A stretch of DNA of 64,000 bases, from NCBI GenBank assembly GCA_917880885.1, contig OU862908.1, positions 54,767,819 through 54,831,818 of the forward strand, written 5' to 3'. The position numbers were made by a program, and so were the translations under genes. The stretch's first letter is position 1, and each line of letters starts with the position of its first letter. The DNA comes from Limnephilus marmoratus. Taxonomy: Eukaryota > Arthropoda > Insecta > Trichoptera > Limnephilidae. Positions 9,685 through 20,964 of this stretch are shown piece by piece. The notes under the pieces are model-generated. The model saw nothing but the letters and a program-made list of their open reading frames with translations. It was not told where the DNA came from and searched no databases.

Positions 9685-10008
9685 TTTTTTTTACTTGAGC
9701 TTCACTGGAAAATAATTTCCCTCAGGGCCTACGTCATCTTTGGGGATGCTGTGTGGAGGGTTTTTTTTAAGGAAAGGAAGGAGAGGAGAGTTCTGGGAAG
9801 GAAAGGGGTTTAAGGGGTGGGTAAAAATCTGGAGTTCAGTGTGTCCTGGTCATCCGCCACCAAGACCTAGACAAACCTCACCCCATGAACCCGGGCACCC
9901 CTACTAAATCACCAAACGCAGCGAACCACTTGGGGTGACCTATGGCAGAGGTGTTGGTTATTCAATAAAGGTTCCCGGGGTGGCGGTACCCATTCCCGCC
10001 TCCCAAAT
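9685..10008 (-). mobile_element. SINE-A copy
   Basis: Antisense copy with an internal deletion. It keeps the T-rich end (the element's A tail), CCCTCAGGGCCTACGTCATC, GACAAACCTCACCCCATGAA, GGCAGAGGTGTTGG and the closing CCGCCTCCCAAAT. Confidence 0.75.
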
Positions 10009-11130
10009 ACTCTATGTTAATGACTTTAATAAATATCATGTATTTTATAAATAAAATATATAAATGTATATGTATCATTATTTACAGATCCTCAGAAAAC
10101 AGTTTAACATACGAATACATTATTTTGGTCTTCTAAAAACATCCTTACGAGAAGGTGGATATTATTGTTTTAATATTTCATAACATTTCTAATCTCTTCC
10201 GAAAACTATTCTGGCCGAAATGGGTTATGTTTAGTTTTCACGAAAAGCCATTTTAAAACCATTTTTTTACATTCAGCTCGTGAAAGTTTGGATTCTTGTC
10301 AACAAAAGATTAAATATCTCTGAGATGAGTTACCAATAATCACTACGCAAAAATATCACATCTAAAGAGCCTTACTTTACTTCGGATCACTGACAATTCG
10401 TAAAACCCCTTTCAGGCTATTCTGCAAAAGTCCAATTAGCAAATTTCGAACAGCGTCCTTCGATTCACTCCAAAGCAGTAACCAGTAACTACCCATGTTC
10501 TGTCTCTTCCTATTAGGTTAGACTATTATGGTCTTGGTTATTCTGCTACAATATCTTGTATTTCAATATTCAGATATTCAATATTAAAATCATAACCTAA
10601 AGCAACGTAATTCAATGCTAGTGTACATTTAATGATGTAGATTTTTTGCTCCAAGAAAACGATTTCACTATCATTATGATGCCTTGAAAATTCTAAGAAA
10701 TTGGCAGTAGTTTATTTATTACTTTGTAACAATTTGAATAAAAGTTATAAAATTTTGACTGTCTGGGTCCAATAGAACTATTCAACCCCCAAATCGAATA
10801 TGCTATAGGGCTGAAGGTAAATTAAGGCAGAGGGTAAATTAGTTTTAAATAACTTCTTCGATCTGGTTACTAAATAATATGGTGAAAGCCATTTTAATCA
10901 CCGTGACGACAATCTTCATTCTTTAATCCAAAATTACATCAAGTTCACTATCTTCTGTTCAGGTGTTATAACTAAATTAAAATAGTTAGTACTAATTTCC
11001 ACAGTTTTAATTTGAACCTGTAAATACCAACTCCCAGCCCACATTTAAACCGTGACATTCAAATTCAATTAATTCAAATGCCAGCTGAGCATCCGACCCA
11101 GAATCTTATACACCAGAAAAAAATATCTTC
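10009..11130. other. No gene or element recognised
   Basis: 1.1 kb of AT-rich sequence. No open frame above 60 codons and no repeat shared with the window. Confidence 0.5.
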
Positions 11131-11594
11131 CTTTTTTTACATTAGCTCCACGTAGGAGGCCCTGAGGAAAATAATTCCCCTCAGGGCCTATGTCATCGGA
11201 TGATGTGTGGGAAGTCTTTTCAGGAAAAGATGGAGAGGAAGTTCGGAGAGGGAAATAAGTACGAGGGATGGGTACGAATCTGGAGGTCAGCGTGTCCAGC
11301 AGGACAGATATGTGAATATATCCCTCCCACTGCGGTGCTAGGCGATGTTTCCAGAGAGTCCTGTTGGAGAGGTCAAAAGGTCTCGCACAATCATCTCTCC
11401 CGATCCGGCCTACCACGCAGCTGGTGGGCACACGCATCCACAGCCAAGAACCGAACAAACCTCACCCCATCAACCTGGACACCTCTGCTAAATCACCAAA
11501 CGTAGCGAACCACTTAGGATGATCTATGGCAGAGGTGTACGTAATCCAATAAATGGTTCCCGGAGCGGCAGCAACCATACCCGCCTCCCAAATT
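11131..11594 (-). mobile_element. SINE-A, near full-length reference copy
   Basis: In its own sense (minus strand) it begins AATTTGGGAGGCGGGTATGG and runs through TTATTGGAT, a C-rich middle and the short palindrome GCCCTGAGG-GGAATTATTTT-CCTCAGGGC. It ends GTGGAGCTAATGTAAAAAAA. The A tail shows retroposition. There is no obvious tRNA or 5S head. Imperfect flanks AAGAAATTT and AAGATATTT could be a target duplication. About 13 copies or pieces lie in this window in both orientations. Confidence 0.8.
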
Positions 11595-12274
11595 AAATTT
11601 CTTATTCTTTGAAGGGTTCATATCACAATAAATAACTATTACATTTTATTAAAACCTTATTTGTACTTCACTGACCAAAAACAACCACCCAAAGCTCTTA
11701 CTGCTATGGCACAGATCCAATAGGAATTTTAATTTTTCAAAATAGTGAATGCACCCTTACACTACGACTCAGCGTGCTACGATTCCGTGAAATAAAGTAG
11801 GGTTGTGCCTCGTACTTTAAATAACCTTCCATGCGCCAGTTTCGCAGCCTGCGCTCGGATGGTATGAATCAGAGGAGGGGTAGGTACAAACGAATGCGAG
11901 CCTTATGAATGGGGGGCGTAATAATTACATCCCTCTGGCAAAATGACAAAATTAACACCTTTCACGGGCAAAAGCCAGGGATTAACCGAGCGCTTCTTCC
12001 GGCGAGCTCGATTCAATTAAAGACCATTTCACCACGAGATATTTTGTATGCGAGGCGTTCAGATGAAAAATAAAATGTTTTCAAGCTTGTGAAAATTATT
12101 CTGACGTGGGAAACTAAATTGTACAGATGACAAACAGGTTTCTTTATTTGTGGGGCATGAATGTTTTCAGACTTTTCAAGATGTTTTATTTATGCAAATC
12201 TCCAAAAATTCCTTTTCCTCAAGAAACTTTCTAATCCAATTTTGAATATAACCATTTCTGAAGCGGTTTTGAAT
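11595..12274. other. No gene or element recognised
   Basis: Somewhat GC-richer than its surroundings, around 11780-12010, but without a credible open frame or a known motif. Confidence 0.45.
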
Positions 12275-13034
12275 GTGCCACTTGCATCATATTTAAAAAA
12301 AATCCGGTTTAGGCTAAAATTCTAAGATCTTCCGTTTTTAACTGTATTTTTGAAACCCTGGCGATTTTTCGAAAATTTCAATCCGAAAAATCAGACCATT
12401 TTTTATAAACCGGAAAGACGGGACATAATTTTTATGGGTGTGAAAAAACGATAATTACATTGCCGAAAATCGTTTAAAAAAAGAACTTTTTCCACACGAA
12501 TGGCACAGGAGGATAACGAGGCATACCAAAAATATTACATCTCATAAATATTTTTTTCCTTGATCTACCTTATTGATCATCAATCATTATAATGTTCAAT
12601 GTCTATACATGACTAAATCCAATGTAATATCATAAAATTTGATTTTGTTAAAACCAGCACCATTACGATTTCACTTCTAAAACAGGTACATAAGGCATAA
12701 AATGTACGGGGTTCTCTTTGTAACATCTGTCAAAACGTCAAACCAAATGATAAATTCGCAGAGGACAAACAATAAATCTAGTGAATGTTAAATTAAAAAA
12801 TTCGCCTGAAATCAAAGTGTTGCCACATAAAAAAAATAAATCAGTGTAGAATTTTATAAAATTAATAGAACATTATCGGAGACGGGACGTTTTCATGTAG
12901 TAACGTCACGAGCCCAAAAAATGGATTTATTTATTAAAAAAAAAACCGTACGTTTCCAAAAATTTTTACAACATTTTCGTAATCTTAGTAAAAAAAACAT
13001 AAGGTCGGTTTCAAATTCATGCAAGTGGCCTGTT
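12275..13034. mobile_element. Possible MITE with GCCACTTGCAT termini
   Basis: GCCACTTGCAT at 12278-12288 is mirrored by ATGCAAGTGGC at 13019-13029. Both ends continue into similar sequence (AAAAATCCGG inside the left end, CCGACC inside the right end). The interior also carries GACGGGACATAAT and GACGGGACGTTTT. There is no transposase and I cannot define a target duplication. Confidence 0.4.
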
Positions 13035-13679
13035 ACACACAAGTAGTTACATCAGTATTAAATTAATATAATAGACATTTTATTTATCTGAAAAAGGCTG
13101 CCGACGTTTGTGTCTAATGTAAAGGCATTCCCTTTGCAGGCTGTTTTTCTTATTTATTTGAGAAGATAATAAGAATTTATGTAACAAAACCCCACTCTGG
13201 GTCCAACTTTATTTTGTTGACATATACGAAAGCAATCTGTTCAATCTAATTCGAAGAAATTGTCAATTTCCTTTTTTGATTTTGCTTTAAAATCTAATGG
13301 ATATTCATAGAATCATATTATAATGCCTTGAATTTTACCGTTCCAACTACTATTTACGATCTATTACTATCGTATTTTTCGAAATCTTTCCTTTTTGCTT
13401 TCAGTTGATTGAATCGAATAAATTCACTTTCTCTTATTGTTATTATTGATACACATATCCATATTTAAATGTCAACTTAGGCAGTATTTCATCATCACAC
13501 TTTTTGTAGGTATTTATTTATCAGAACTATTTTTATATTATGATATTATTCCTATTTATTTTTATATTGTTATTCAATTTTAAATGTTACTATTTTAATA
13601 ACGACATTAACTTCCTAACACTTTATAAAGATTTTATAAACAACAACAATCGCTTCTTAAAGCTATCAAATTTGAGTTG
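13035..13679. other. No gene or element recognised
   Basis: AT-rich. A short block near 13097-13143 (GCTGCCGACGTTTGTG, CATTCCCTTTGCAGG) looks repeat-derived but has no second copy here. Confidence 0.4.
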
Positions 13680-13838
13680 ATTTTTTTTGCATTTGCTCCA
13701 CACCGGAGCACCTGATGAAAAAAAATGCTCAAGGCTTTTGTTATCTTTGGGAATGCTGTGTGGAAGGTATTTTAAGTGAAAGGAAGGAGAGAAAGTTCTG
13801 AAGCAAAAGTTATGGGGAGTGGATTGGAATCCGGAGTT
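13680..13838 (-). repeat. SINE-A fragment joined to a LINE
   Basis: Antisense SINE-A piece: T-rich start, CCACACCGGAGCACCTGATG, GGGAATGCTGTGTGG, GAAAGGAAGGAGAG. It breaks off after CCGGAGTTCAC, where LINE ORF1 sequence begins. The junction creates an open frame with an ATG at 13776, so the first about 20 codons of that frame come from the SINE. Confidence 0.7.
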
Positions 13839-14192
13839 CACATTCCGATTGAACCAGGTAGAATAAATAAAGTTACTCAATATCCTGATAAAACTATCAA
13901 TAAAGCCGGAGCTCAGAGGATGATCATCCATTTTAAAGATGAAAAGTCCCAATCAGAATTTCTCAACGCACGCAAAAGTATAAAGCAATTGAAGGACAGG
14001 AACATCTTCATTGGAGAAGTTCTATCATCATATTCCAAAACCCTTCTTTGGAAAACTAAACAAAAAGCTAAAGAAGCCAAATTTCAATTTGTGTGGTTTC
14101 GGAATAATAAAATTTGTGTGAAAAAGAACCAAGAACTGTCTTCAAGAGTTCAAATCGTCAAACACGAAGATGATTTGAATAAATTGTTGTAA
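13839..14192 (+). pseudogene. LINE ORF1 protein, C-terminal half (Baculo_FP-like)
   Basis: Open frame to a TAA at 14190-14192; in-frame from 13776 through the SINE junction. Family-like pieces are MIIHFKDEKSQSEFLNARK, IFIGEVLSSYSKTLL, KFQFVWFRNNKICVKK and VQIVKHEDDLNKLL. This pattern (hydrophobic strand, lysine-rich helix, IFI.E.L, VW..N.KI.VK, closing DL..LL) is that of the FP-like ORF1 proteins of insect Jockey/CR1-type LINEs, which bind the element RNA. The N-terminal half with its zinc knuckles or coiled coil is missing. The endonuclease frame starts 43 bases further on. Confidence 0.75.
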
Positions 14193-14235
14193 TCATCTCC
14201 CAAAATCTGACACTTAAATTGGAAAGAAAATAAAA

Positions 14236-15081
14236 ATGGATGATTTAGAAAACATAATTAATATGAATGACAATATTGAACCTAACATAACTTTTGAAAA
14301 TTCATTATCTTGCAAAAACTTTTTGAAAGATTCTAAATTTTCTTTACTATGCATGAATATTAGAAGTATAAGCAAGAATTTTGATGAAACTGTTTCTATG
14401 CTGGATTGCATTAATCATCGTCCGGAAGTACTAGTCTTTACAGAAGCTTGGCTGAGCAGTGTAATTATTATGCCTAGCATTCCAGAGTACGTAGTCTACA
14501 AAACAATTATAAACAATTTGCAAAATGATGGAGTAGTTATCTATGTAAGGCAAAACATTCAGGTAACTGTTGAGGAAATTGCTCTTCCCAGTGCAAACTG
14601 CTTGAAAATGCAATTATCCAATACCATATGTTTAATAGCTGTATATCGATCTCCATCCCAGACTAAAATAGACAACTTTCTCGACTCATTGAATGAATTT
14701 CTTGCATCTGAATCCTTGCAAAATAAGGAGATTATCTTATGTGGGGACTTAAATATTGATACCCTAGATTTGAAGAACATAAAAACACAAAAATACCTAT
14801 CACTTCTGGCATTTCATGGTATGAAGCCCATAATAAACTCACCAACAAGAGTAATTCCTAACAAATCAAGCTGCATTGATCATATTATAGTAAAATCAAA
14901 ATTTAAACCACAGGGAGCATCTTTTACTACTGGCATAACAGACCATTATGCAATTTTGATGAAGTTTATGAGCTTAAATCTACAAAATATTTCTAATAAT
15001 AATGTAAAACCTAAATTTGTTGTTGACAACCACCTCTTGAAGACCAAATTAAAGGAAGAATCCTGGGATAGAGTTCTATAG
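14236..15081 (+). pseudogene. LINE ORF2, endonuclease domain
   Basis: 281 codons from ATG 14236 to TAG. An exonuclease-endonuclease-phosphatase fold is clear: N41 in CMNIRSI, E70 in FTEAWL, Y137-R138 in AVYRSP, D171 and N173 in CGDLNID, T204 in SPTRV, D215 in CIDHIIVKS, and D236-H237 in GITDHY. All the usual catalytic positions are present. The enzyme nicks target DNA for target-primed reverse transcription. Just after residue 280 the frame closes, because sequence up to the reverse transcriptase has been deleted: the next recognisable piece (NNYRPISLL) starts only a few codons later and in another frame. A linker of perhaps 100-200 residues is therefore missing. Confidence 0.88.
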
Positions 15082-15084
15082 AGA

Positions 15085-16121
15085 GAGTGGAGATCAACTA
15101 GATGTCAATAATTATAGACCTATATCCTTACTTAACACGCTTTCAAAAGTAATAGAGAGATTGGCTAAGTCGAGATTGGTATCATTCTTAGAAACAAATA
15201 AATTACTCTCTAGCAATCAGTTTGGTTTCAGAGAAAATAAAGGAACGAGTGATGCAGTGTTGAAGGTATTATCGAAAGTCACTAGTGCCCTGGATTATGG
15301 AAACAAAGCCTTAGCTATGTTCTTAGATCTATCAAAGGCATTTGACACGGTTTCCCATGGATTACTCCTCAAAAAATTATCTTCTCTTGGCATTCAACGT
15401 ACAGCATTAAGTTGGTTCAAATCCTATCTTAGCGATAGAACACAACAAGTAGAGATAAATGATAATTTAAGCACAAGCAAACAAATCTCTTTTGGGGTTC
15501 CACAAGGTAGTGTACTTGGACCAATATTGTTCTTAATCTACATTAATGATTTGTGTAATTTAGATATTCCAGGTAACATTGTTAGTTTCGCAGACGACAC
15601 TGTTTAATATTTGAGGGTAAAACTTGGAAAAATGCTTTTGACAAGTGTGATTCAGGATTAAGAATAGTAAAGAGTTGGCTAAATAATAACATCTTAACTT
15701 TGAATACATCAAAAACAAAATATGTAACTTTTAGCATATCATCAAAAAGTCAGCCTTCCAACACTCATAATCTAATTATACACAATTGTCTGCAAAATTG
15801 TAATTGTAATTGCCACCCTTTAGAAAGAGTAGACTGTATAAGGTACCTAGGTGTAAATATTGATAAATATTTGAGATGGAATGACCATATTGACATGTTA
15901 ACAAAAAATATAAGAAGACTTACCTATATTTTTAAAGAACTTCGTCATATATTGGATAAAGAGAAATTAAAATCTGTCTATTATGCCTTAGTCCAATCTC
16001 GACTTTCTTGCAATATTGTATGCTGGGGATCCTGTCTAAAGTCCAATGTAGAACCACTAAATATTGCTCACAAATTAATTCTTAAAGTCATGTAAAAAAA
16101 AAAATTTTGTTATCCATCTAA
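15085..16121 (+). pseudogene. LINE ORF2, reverse transcriptase domain
   Basis: Starts within NNYRPISLLNTLSKVIERL (about 15108) and carries NQFGFRENKGTSDAV, motif A FLDLSKAFDTV, motif B GVPQGSVLGPILF and motif C SFADDTV. Directly after FADDTV a single missing T (about 15605) shifts the frame. In the next frame the protein goes on with FEGKTWKNAFDKCDSG, LTLNTSKTKYVTF, IRYLGVNIDKYLRW and YYALVQSRL. The order and motifs are those of Jockey/CR1-type LINEs. The frameshift and the upstream deletion make it inactive. It is interrupted at 16122 by an RTE insertion. Confidence 0.88.
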
Positions 16122-16131
16122 ACTACTTTAC

Positions 16132-16548
16132 TAACTAACTAACTAACCATCACGCCGTTTCCCCGCAGGGGTAGGCAGAGAGGACGGACCGCCAAACAAC
16201 TCGGTCTTGGCACACACTCTTTGCCTCACTCACATTCATACATCGTCTCATACATACTCTTCTATTATTCTGACTTTTGACATGGCCCGTCTCAAGTATC
16301 TGATTCACTTGATCGTGCCATGTCTTCCTCGGGCGTCCCCGACTTCTTCTACCATTCACATTTGCATCATATATTCTTTTTACACTACTTTCTTCGCTCA
16401 TTCGCTCTACGTGCCCAAACCATCTGAGGGTCCCTTTCTTAATTTTGCTCATTATACTTACATCAGCCTTACATTCTTTGCGGATATCCACATTTATAAC
16501 ACGATCATACATGGTTTTACCACACATACGTCTCAGGGATCTCATTTC
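16132..16548 (-). mobile_element. RTE-like LINE insertion with 10-bp target duplication
   Basis: A 417-bp, 5'-truncated copy inserted into the reverse transcriptase of the larger LINE. The target sequence ACTACTTTAC is duplicated at 16122-16131 and 16549-16558. The minus-strand frame reads LRRMCGKTMYDRVIN, LRWFGHVERMSEESSVKRIY, SRGRPRKTWHDQVNQIL and VVWRSVLSAYPCGETA, then a stop. The element ends in (GTTA)n. The plus copy at 62640-62892 has the same protein end and the same tail. Confidence 0.9.
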
Positions 16549-16880
16549 ACTACTTTACAAGGAATCTAATGTTATGTGTAAAAAAAACAGCTGTACATTA
16601 CTAAAATAATTTGTACATTTTTTATCAATACTAAATCTGCAGAAAGAACCCAACAAATCCATACCACTAGAATTGGCTCAACAATGAACTTTATGGCAAT
16701 ACATACTAAAACATCTTTTGGCCAAAGAAACTATTTATACCAAGCTCCAATTATGTTTAATATTCTGCCAGACTACATTAAATCTTGAAATTCATTAGCT
16801 AAATTTAAAAAGAATGTTAAGATATTTGTGTTAACAGAGGATTGGCATACTGTTTTTTCATCCTTGTCCCTTTTTAAATA
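16549..16880 (+). pseudogene. LINE ORF2, C-terminal tail after the RTE insertion
   Basis: Removing the RTE copy and one target duplication rejoins KFCYPSKLLY with KESNVMCVKK across 16122-16558. Downstream the frames still give RNYLYQAPIMFNILPDYIKS, a stop and FKKNVKIFVL, the weakly conserved tail domain that closes such LINE proteins (the NxLPxxIK pattern). Confidence 0.65.
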
Positions 16881-16984
16881 ATAAGATATCAATTTTTAAG
16901 TAATAAGATTTGTTTTTAATAATATTTGATTTTTGAATAATAAGCTTTTTTTTGAAATATTTATTTTTAACTAAAATAAAATCT

Positions 16985-17480
16985 ATTTAGATTTTATTTG
17001 AGTTCCATTTGCCAAAATTGGAGTGTCACCCTAAAAGGAAATGAATTTTTTGAAAATAAGAACATTGTATGAATATAACATATGTCTTTTAATCTACAAA
17101 ATACAAAATGGACTTATACACACAAACACAACATTAATAAAAACATCACAAGTACACGAACATTATACTAGACAACACAATAAATTGTATACAAATACTA
17201 TCAAGACAAGGTGGCAAGAAAATTGTATGCAAATACTGTCAAGACTAGGTGGCAAGAAAAGTATTGGCCACGAGGGAGTTCACATATATAATCTCCTTCC
17301 AGATAACCTTACAGCAGAAAAGAATATAAAAACCTTTAAAAAAAAACTATTTAAACTTAAAATGTTAGAACAAAATTAAAAATATTGCTACTACACCTGT
17401 ACTACATATGCTCTGTACTTAAGTTAAGAAAGCGAAATATTATATTTCTTTTAACTTAATAATAAATAAAAAAAATAAAA
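16985..17480 (+). pseudogene. Second LINE 3' end: tail domain and 3' UTR
   Basis: Open frame 17041-17379 reads IRTLYEYNICLLIYKIQNG, HYTRQHNKLY, GHEGVHIYNLLPDNL and KTFKKKLFKLKML, then a stop. This is the same kind of C-terminal tail as in 16549-16880 but from a different LINE family. A hairpin (AAGTTAAGAAA with TTTCTTTTAACTT) at about 17412-17456 precedes an A-rich tail ending near 17490. An internal 20-base repeat (AGGTGGCAAGAAAA) shows a small tandem duplication. Confidence 0.7.
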
Positions 17481-17490
17481 AAAAATAAAA

Positions 17491-17800
17491 ATGTTTTGTA
17501 CTAGCTTTGTTTCTTGGTGGGTATAGTAATTAAAGATTTATTTATGGTCTATATTGTTACAAATCATACTTAAATTACCCATCTGGTCACTAATATGATA
17601 TTTTTATTTTTTACTTTATTATGATATTTTAGTGTTTTAAATGCAGTGTATTTTAGTATTTTGTGTGTAAAATCACTCAAATTTATAAAAGTTAACCTCA
17701 ACACAGGCCTAGTCCTAGTGAGGTTAATTTTGTTTTGTATGTAAACATAAAAATAAGAATGTATGGTGAGAAGTTAAATAAATAAAATAAATAAATAAAT
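17491..17800. other. No gene or element recognised
   Basis: AT-rich sequence ending in a TAAA-type simple repeat at about 17775-17800. Confidence 0.45.
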
Positions 17801-18051
17801 GTGTCTAGGAGTGACGGATATATGAATAGGTTAGGTCTAATAAGTTTAAATAAGGTCCTCGAATAAGTTTCTCCTGATCCTGGGTGGGCAAGAGCATTCG
17901 CCGCCATAACCTAGGCAAAACTCACCCAACAAACCCGGGCACCCCTGCTAAGTTTTCAAACGTAGCGATCTACTTTGGGGCGACCTATAGCATGAGGTTA
18001 TCCAATAAATGGTTCCCGGGAAGGCGGTACTTATACCCGCCTCCCAAATTT
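17801..18051 (-). mobile_element. SINE-A copy, 3' truncated in its own sense
   Basis: Antisense copy from GTCTAGGAGTGACGGATAT through CCCGGGCACCCCTGCTAAG to CCGCCTCCCAAATTT. The part with the palindrome and A tail is missing, so this is a partial copy or later deletion. Confidence 0.7.
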
Positions 18052-18790
18052 ATGATAAAAAATACGAATGTTTTCCAGTCGATGCACCGCTTCCATGGCC
18101 GAATTCAAAAGTTAATCTGATTGACTCTGAGTTGAGCGAAGAAGTAGCATTTGTCAAGTTTGTCTGAAAGGAATTTGAAAATAATAAACTTGTTACGCAA
18201 GTTTCATAATTTTACGTCATTCTGGAATCTTGAATATAATGTAGTTTATAAAACTTTTTCTCCTTAGTAGTGTTGCCAATAATAATTTTAGAATTTTCAC
18301 AAAATACAACTTTACCGGAAAGTAACATCACCATTGTTATGCTTTGATGGGCGGCATACAAAGAGAGAATTTTTTTTTTTTTTCTGGAGACTTTCTCTTA
18401 ATATTTTATGCCATTCAGGCGTACACGAAGGGGAACAATTTTCCCAATAAAATAACACCGAGTGAAAAATAATACGCCAAAAGTAGTTTAAGTTGTAGAT
18501 TTGACATAATGGCAACCTTTTGTGTGTGTTGTGATCAAGACTGAGCTTAGCGAAGTCCAGTTTTAAATCGAGGATTTTGTATTTCGTCTCTCCGTAAATG
18601 TATGTGTACGTTACGTTAGATGGTGGACTTCTAAATAGTGCAGAAAATATTTTTATTTCAATTGTGAAATCGTCGTGTTCATTTGGTATTTCTTATTCGC
18701 ATTCTTTCACTTCCAAAAAAAATTTTGAAAAAAGTAATTGTGTGACAAATTGAATACTTCCTTACATGAAATTTAAAAAAATCATTGTGT
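18052..18790. other. No gene; one repeat fragment
   Basis: Mostly unassigned. A block around 18655-18705 (AAATCGTCGTGTTCATTTGG) has a diverged match at about 38590-38640, so part of this stretch is an old repeat. Confidence 0.45.
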
Positions 18791-19115
18791 AATTCACACG
18801 CAGTAGAAGTGAAACTAGAAAGTCTTTATATGTCGCTTTCTTGCCTGCTTATTTTAAAGTGGTTTGAAGATTGGATATTGATTTCACAAAAATAAAAATG
18901 TTTTTTTTTGGATTTCGTATGATTCGAACCCCCTTTCGCTTGATGTCTGTCTCTCTGGCCGCTGAGACTTGTCATGCACCTTGCCCAATGCGCTGTGAAA
19001 GGCCCGTGCCGGAGCGCGAATTTACCGCATTATATAGAACCGAGGACCGTCAAATAATAAAATTCCGTTTCATCCGAATTTCAAATCACTAACGGCGCTA
19101 ACTAAGTTTAACTTC
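18791..19115. mobile_element. Repeat D, MITE-like, copy 2
   Basis: Same termini as 8007-8287 (ATTCACACGCAGTAGAAGTG to AGTTTAACTTC). It contains an extra GC-rich block at about 18925-19020 that, on the minus strand, reads GGTTCGAATCATACG, a possible Pol III B box. It may therefore host or derive from a tRNA-type SINE. Confidence 0.6.
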
Positions 19116-19124
19116 AAAAATGTT

Positions 19125-19650
19125 AGGAAAATGTAATGTTATTTAAGATTTTTTTCGACACTAATTTACTATCACTAAATAGTGAAAAGACATTTGTAAT
19201 TCCATTTGCAATCCATCCAAACGATGCTCCCAAAAATTTTAACATTGTCATACACGATAATACTAAAATTCATAGCCAAAATTATTGCAAATCAAACTGT
19301 ACAATATTAAAACAACAAATAAAATTAAATATCTCGGAGTAATTATCGACAAAAATCTGAAATGGAAGGAACAAATATGTCAGGTAGTAAACAAAATCAG
19401 AAAATAAATATATATATTTTTAAGAATTAGAAATTTTCTGTCGATAAAAAATCTATATTTAATCTACTATGCCTTAGCTCAATCCACTCTACAATACGCT
19501 CTTATTAGTTGGGGATCCGCGTATAAATGTAACCTTCTTCCAATAGAAATTGTACAAAGAACAATTATTAAAATTATATTAAAAAAATCCTTAGACTACC
19601 CAACAGAACGCCTGTTTGAAGAATTTCAAGTACCCAAATTTAAAGATTTA
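19125..19650 (+). pseudogene. Third LINE, reverse transcriptase end before the mariner insertion
   Basis: Reads LLSLNSEKTFVIPFAI, then after frameshifts IKYLGVIIDKNLKWKEQ, LIYYALAQSTLQYALISWGS, EIVQRTIIKIILKKSLDYPT and RLFEEFQVPKFKDL. These are the post-catalytic segments of a Jockey/CR1-type reverse transcriptase, parallel to 15700-16121 but from a different family. The catalytic motifs are missing. The frame is cut at 19650 by a mariner-type element. Confidence 0.8.
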
Positions 19651-20964
19651 CACAAGGTGGGGCAAAAGTAATCACTCTATTAGAAAACGCTATAACTTTT
19701 GCAAATGGCGCCAAATGTCAATTCGTTTTGACATTTGTGAAGTAAACAAACGCAAAATACAAATCAACAAGCCATGAATCGGTTTACTCCGCAAGAACGC
19801 GGAATAATTGGTCCCATATTTTGCGCAACAATTCGTCGGTTGTGTTGGCGCAGCGTGAATTTTGTCGCAGATTTCCTGGCCATCCGACACCAACTGGACA
19901 AACACTGCGGCGTTTGGCCACTCACCTTGGAGAGACTGGGACAACACGAGATGTTCCCAAGGCTGGCCGGCCCCAGAGCAGCCATTCTTCTGAGAATATC
20001 GCTGCTGTTGCCCAAGATGTCACAAGAACATCGACCAGACGACGTGCCACGCAATTGGGCATTAGCCGGCGGTCCCTACGCAGAATTTTGGTGAAAGATT
20101 TGAAGATGTTCCCTTAAAAAGTGCAGACAGTGCATCAGCTGTTAGCTATTGACCGCCTAACGCGGATAACCTACGCTCAAGTCATCCTGAATCGTAAAGA
20201 AAAGGTGGACGATTTTTCATCGAAAATTGTCATGAACGATGAAGCTCATTTTCATAATAGCGGTTACGTGAATAAACAAAATAATCGTTTCTGAGGCACC
20301 GAAAATCCGAGTATCACCCAGAAAGAGCCATTACACCCGCTCAAAGTTACTGCGTGGTGTGCTGTTTACGCTGGGGGAGTCATCGGGCCATTTTTTTTAG
20401 AACGCCGCGGGCCAAACGACGACTGTGGACGGCGCGCGCTACAGAGCCAAGATTATCGATTTTTTTCTTCCTCAATTGGATGAATTGGGACTGGAAAACA
20501 TGTGGTTACAATACGACGGTGCAACGGCATACACTGCTCGAGCCACAACTGATATTCTGAAGGAATCATTTCCGGGTCGCCTAATCTCTCGTTTTGGTGA
20601 TTTGCACTGGCCGGCCAGATCACTCTATTTAACCGTTGCAGACTTCTTTTTATGGGTTTTTTTTAAGTCGCGGGTTTACGTCATCAAGCCTCAGACTCTT
20701 GAAGCCCTTAAGGAGAATTTTCGACAAGAATTCGAGAACCTGTCGCCCGAAGTTCTGGCAAGAGTGATGGAAAATGCCATAAAACGGGCCCGTATGGTCA
20801 TCAACTCTGGCGGCGGCCACTTGGCCGATATCATTTTCTCGATATGATGTTATAAATTCTAACGGATTAAATAAACAAATTTCACAACCAGAACCAAAGT
20901 TTTTCATTAAATAAAAAAATTACAGCAAAAGAACATCGGATTATTACTTTTGCCCCACCTTGTA
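19651..20964 (+). pseudogene. Tc1/mariner-like DD41D transposon with broken transposase
   Basis: TA flanks (19649-19650, 20965-20966) and inverted ends ACAAGGTGGGGCAAAAGTAA define a 1.3 kb element. The transposase starts MNRFTPQERGII at 19774, shifts frame near 19820, and continues LAQREFCRRFPGHP (helix-turn-helix region), KAGRPQSS, a stop, VMNDEAHFHNSGYVNKQN (first D), a stop and ENPSITQKEPLHPLKVTAWC. After a frameshift near 20400 it goes on with NMWLQYDGATAYTAR (second D) and HWPARSLYLTVADFFLW (third D). It ends HLADIIFSI at 20847. I count 41 residues between the second and third Asp. Two stops and at least two frameshifts make it dead. Confidence 0.9.
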
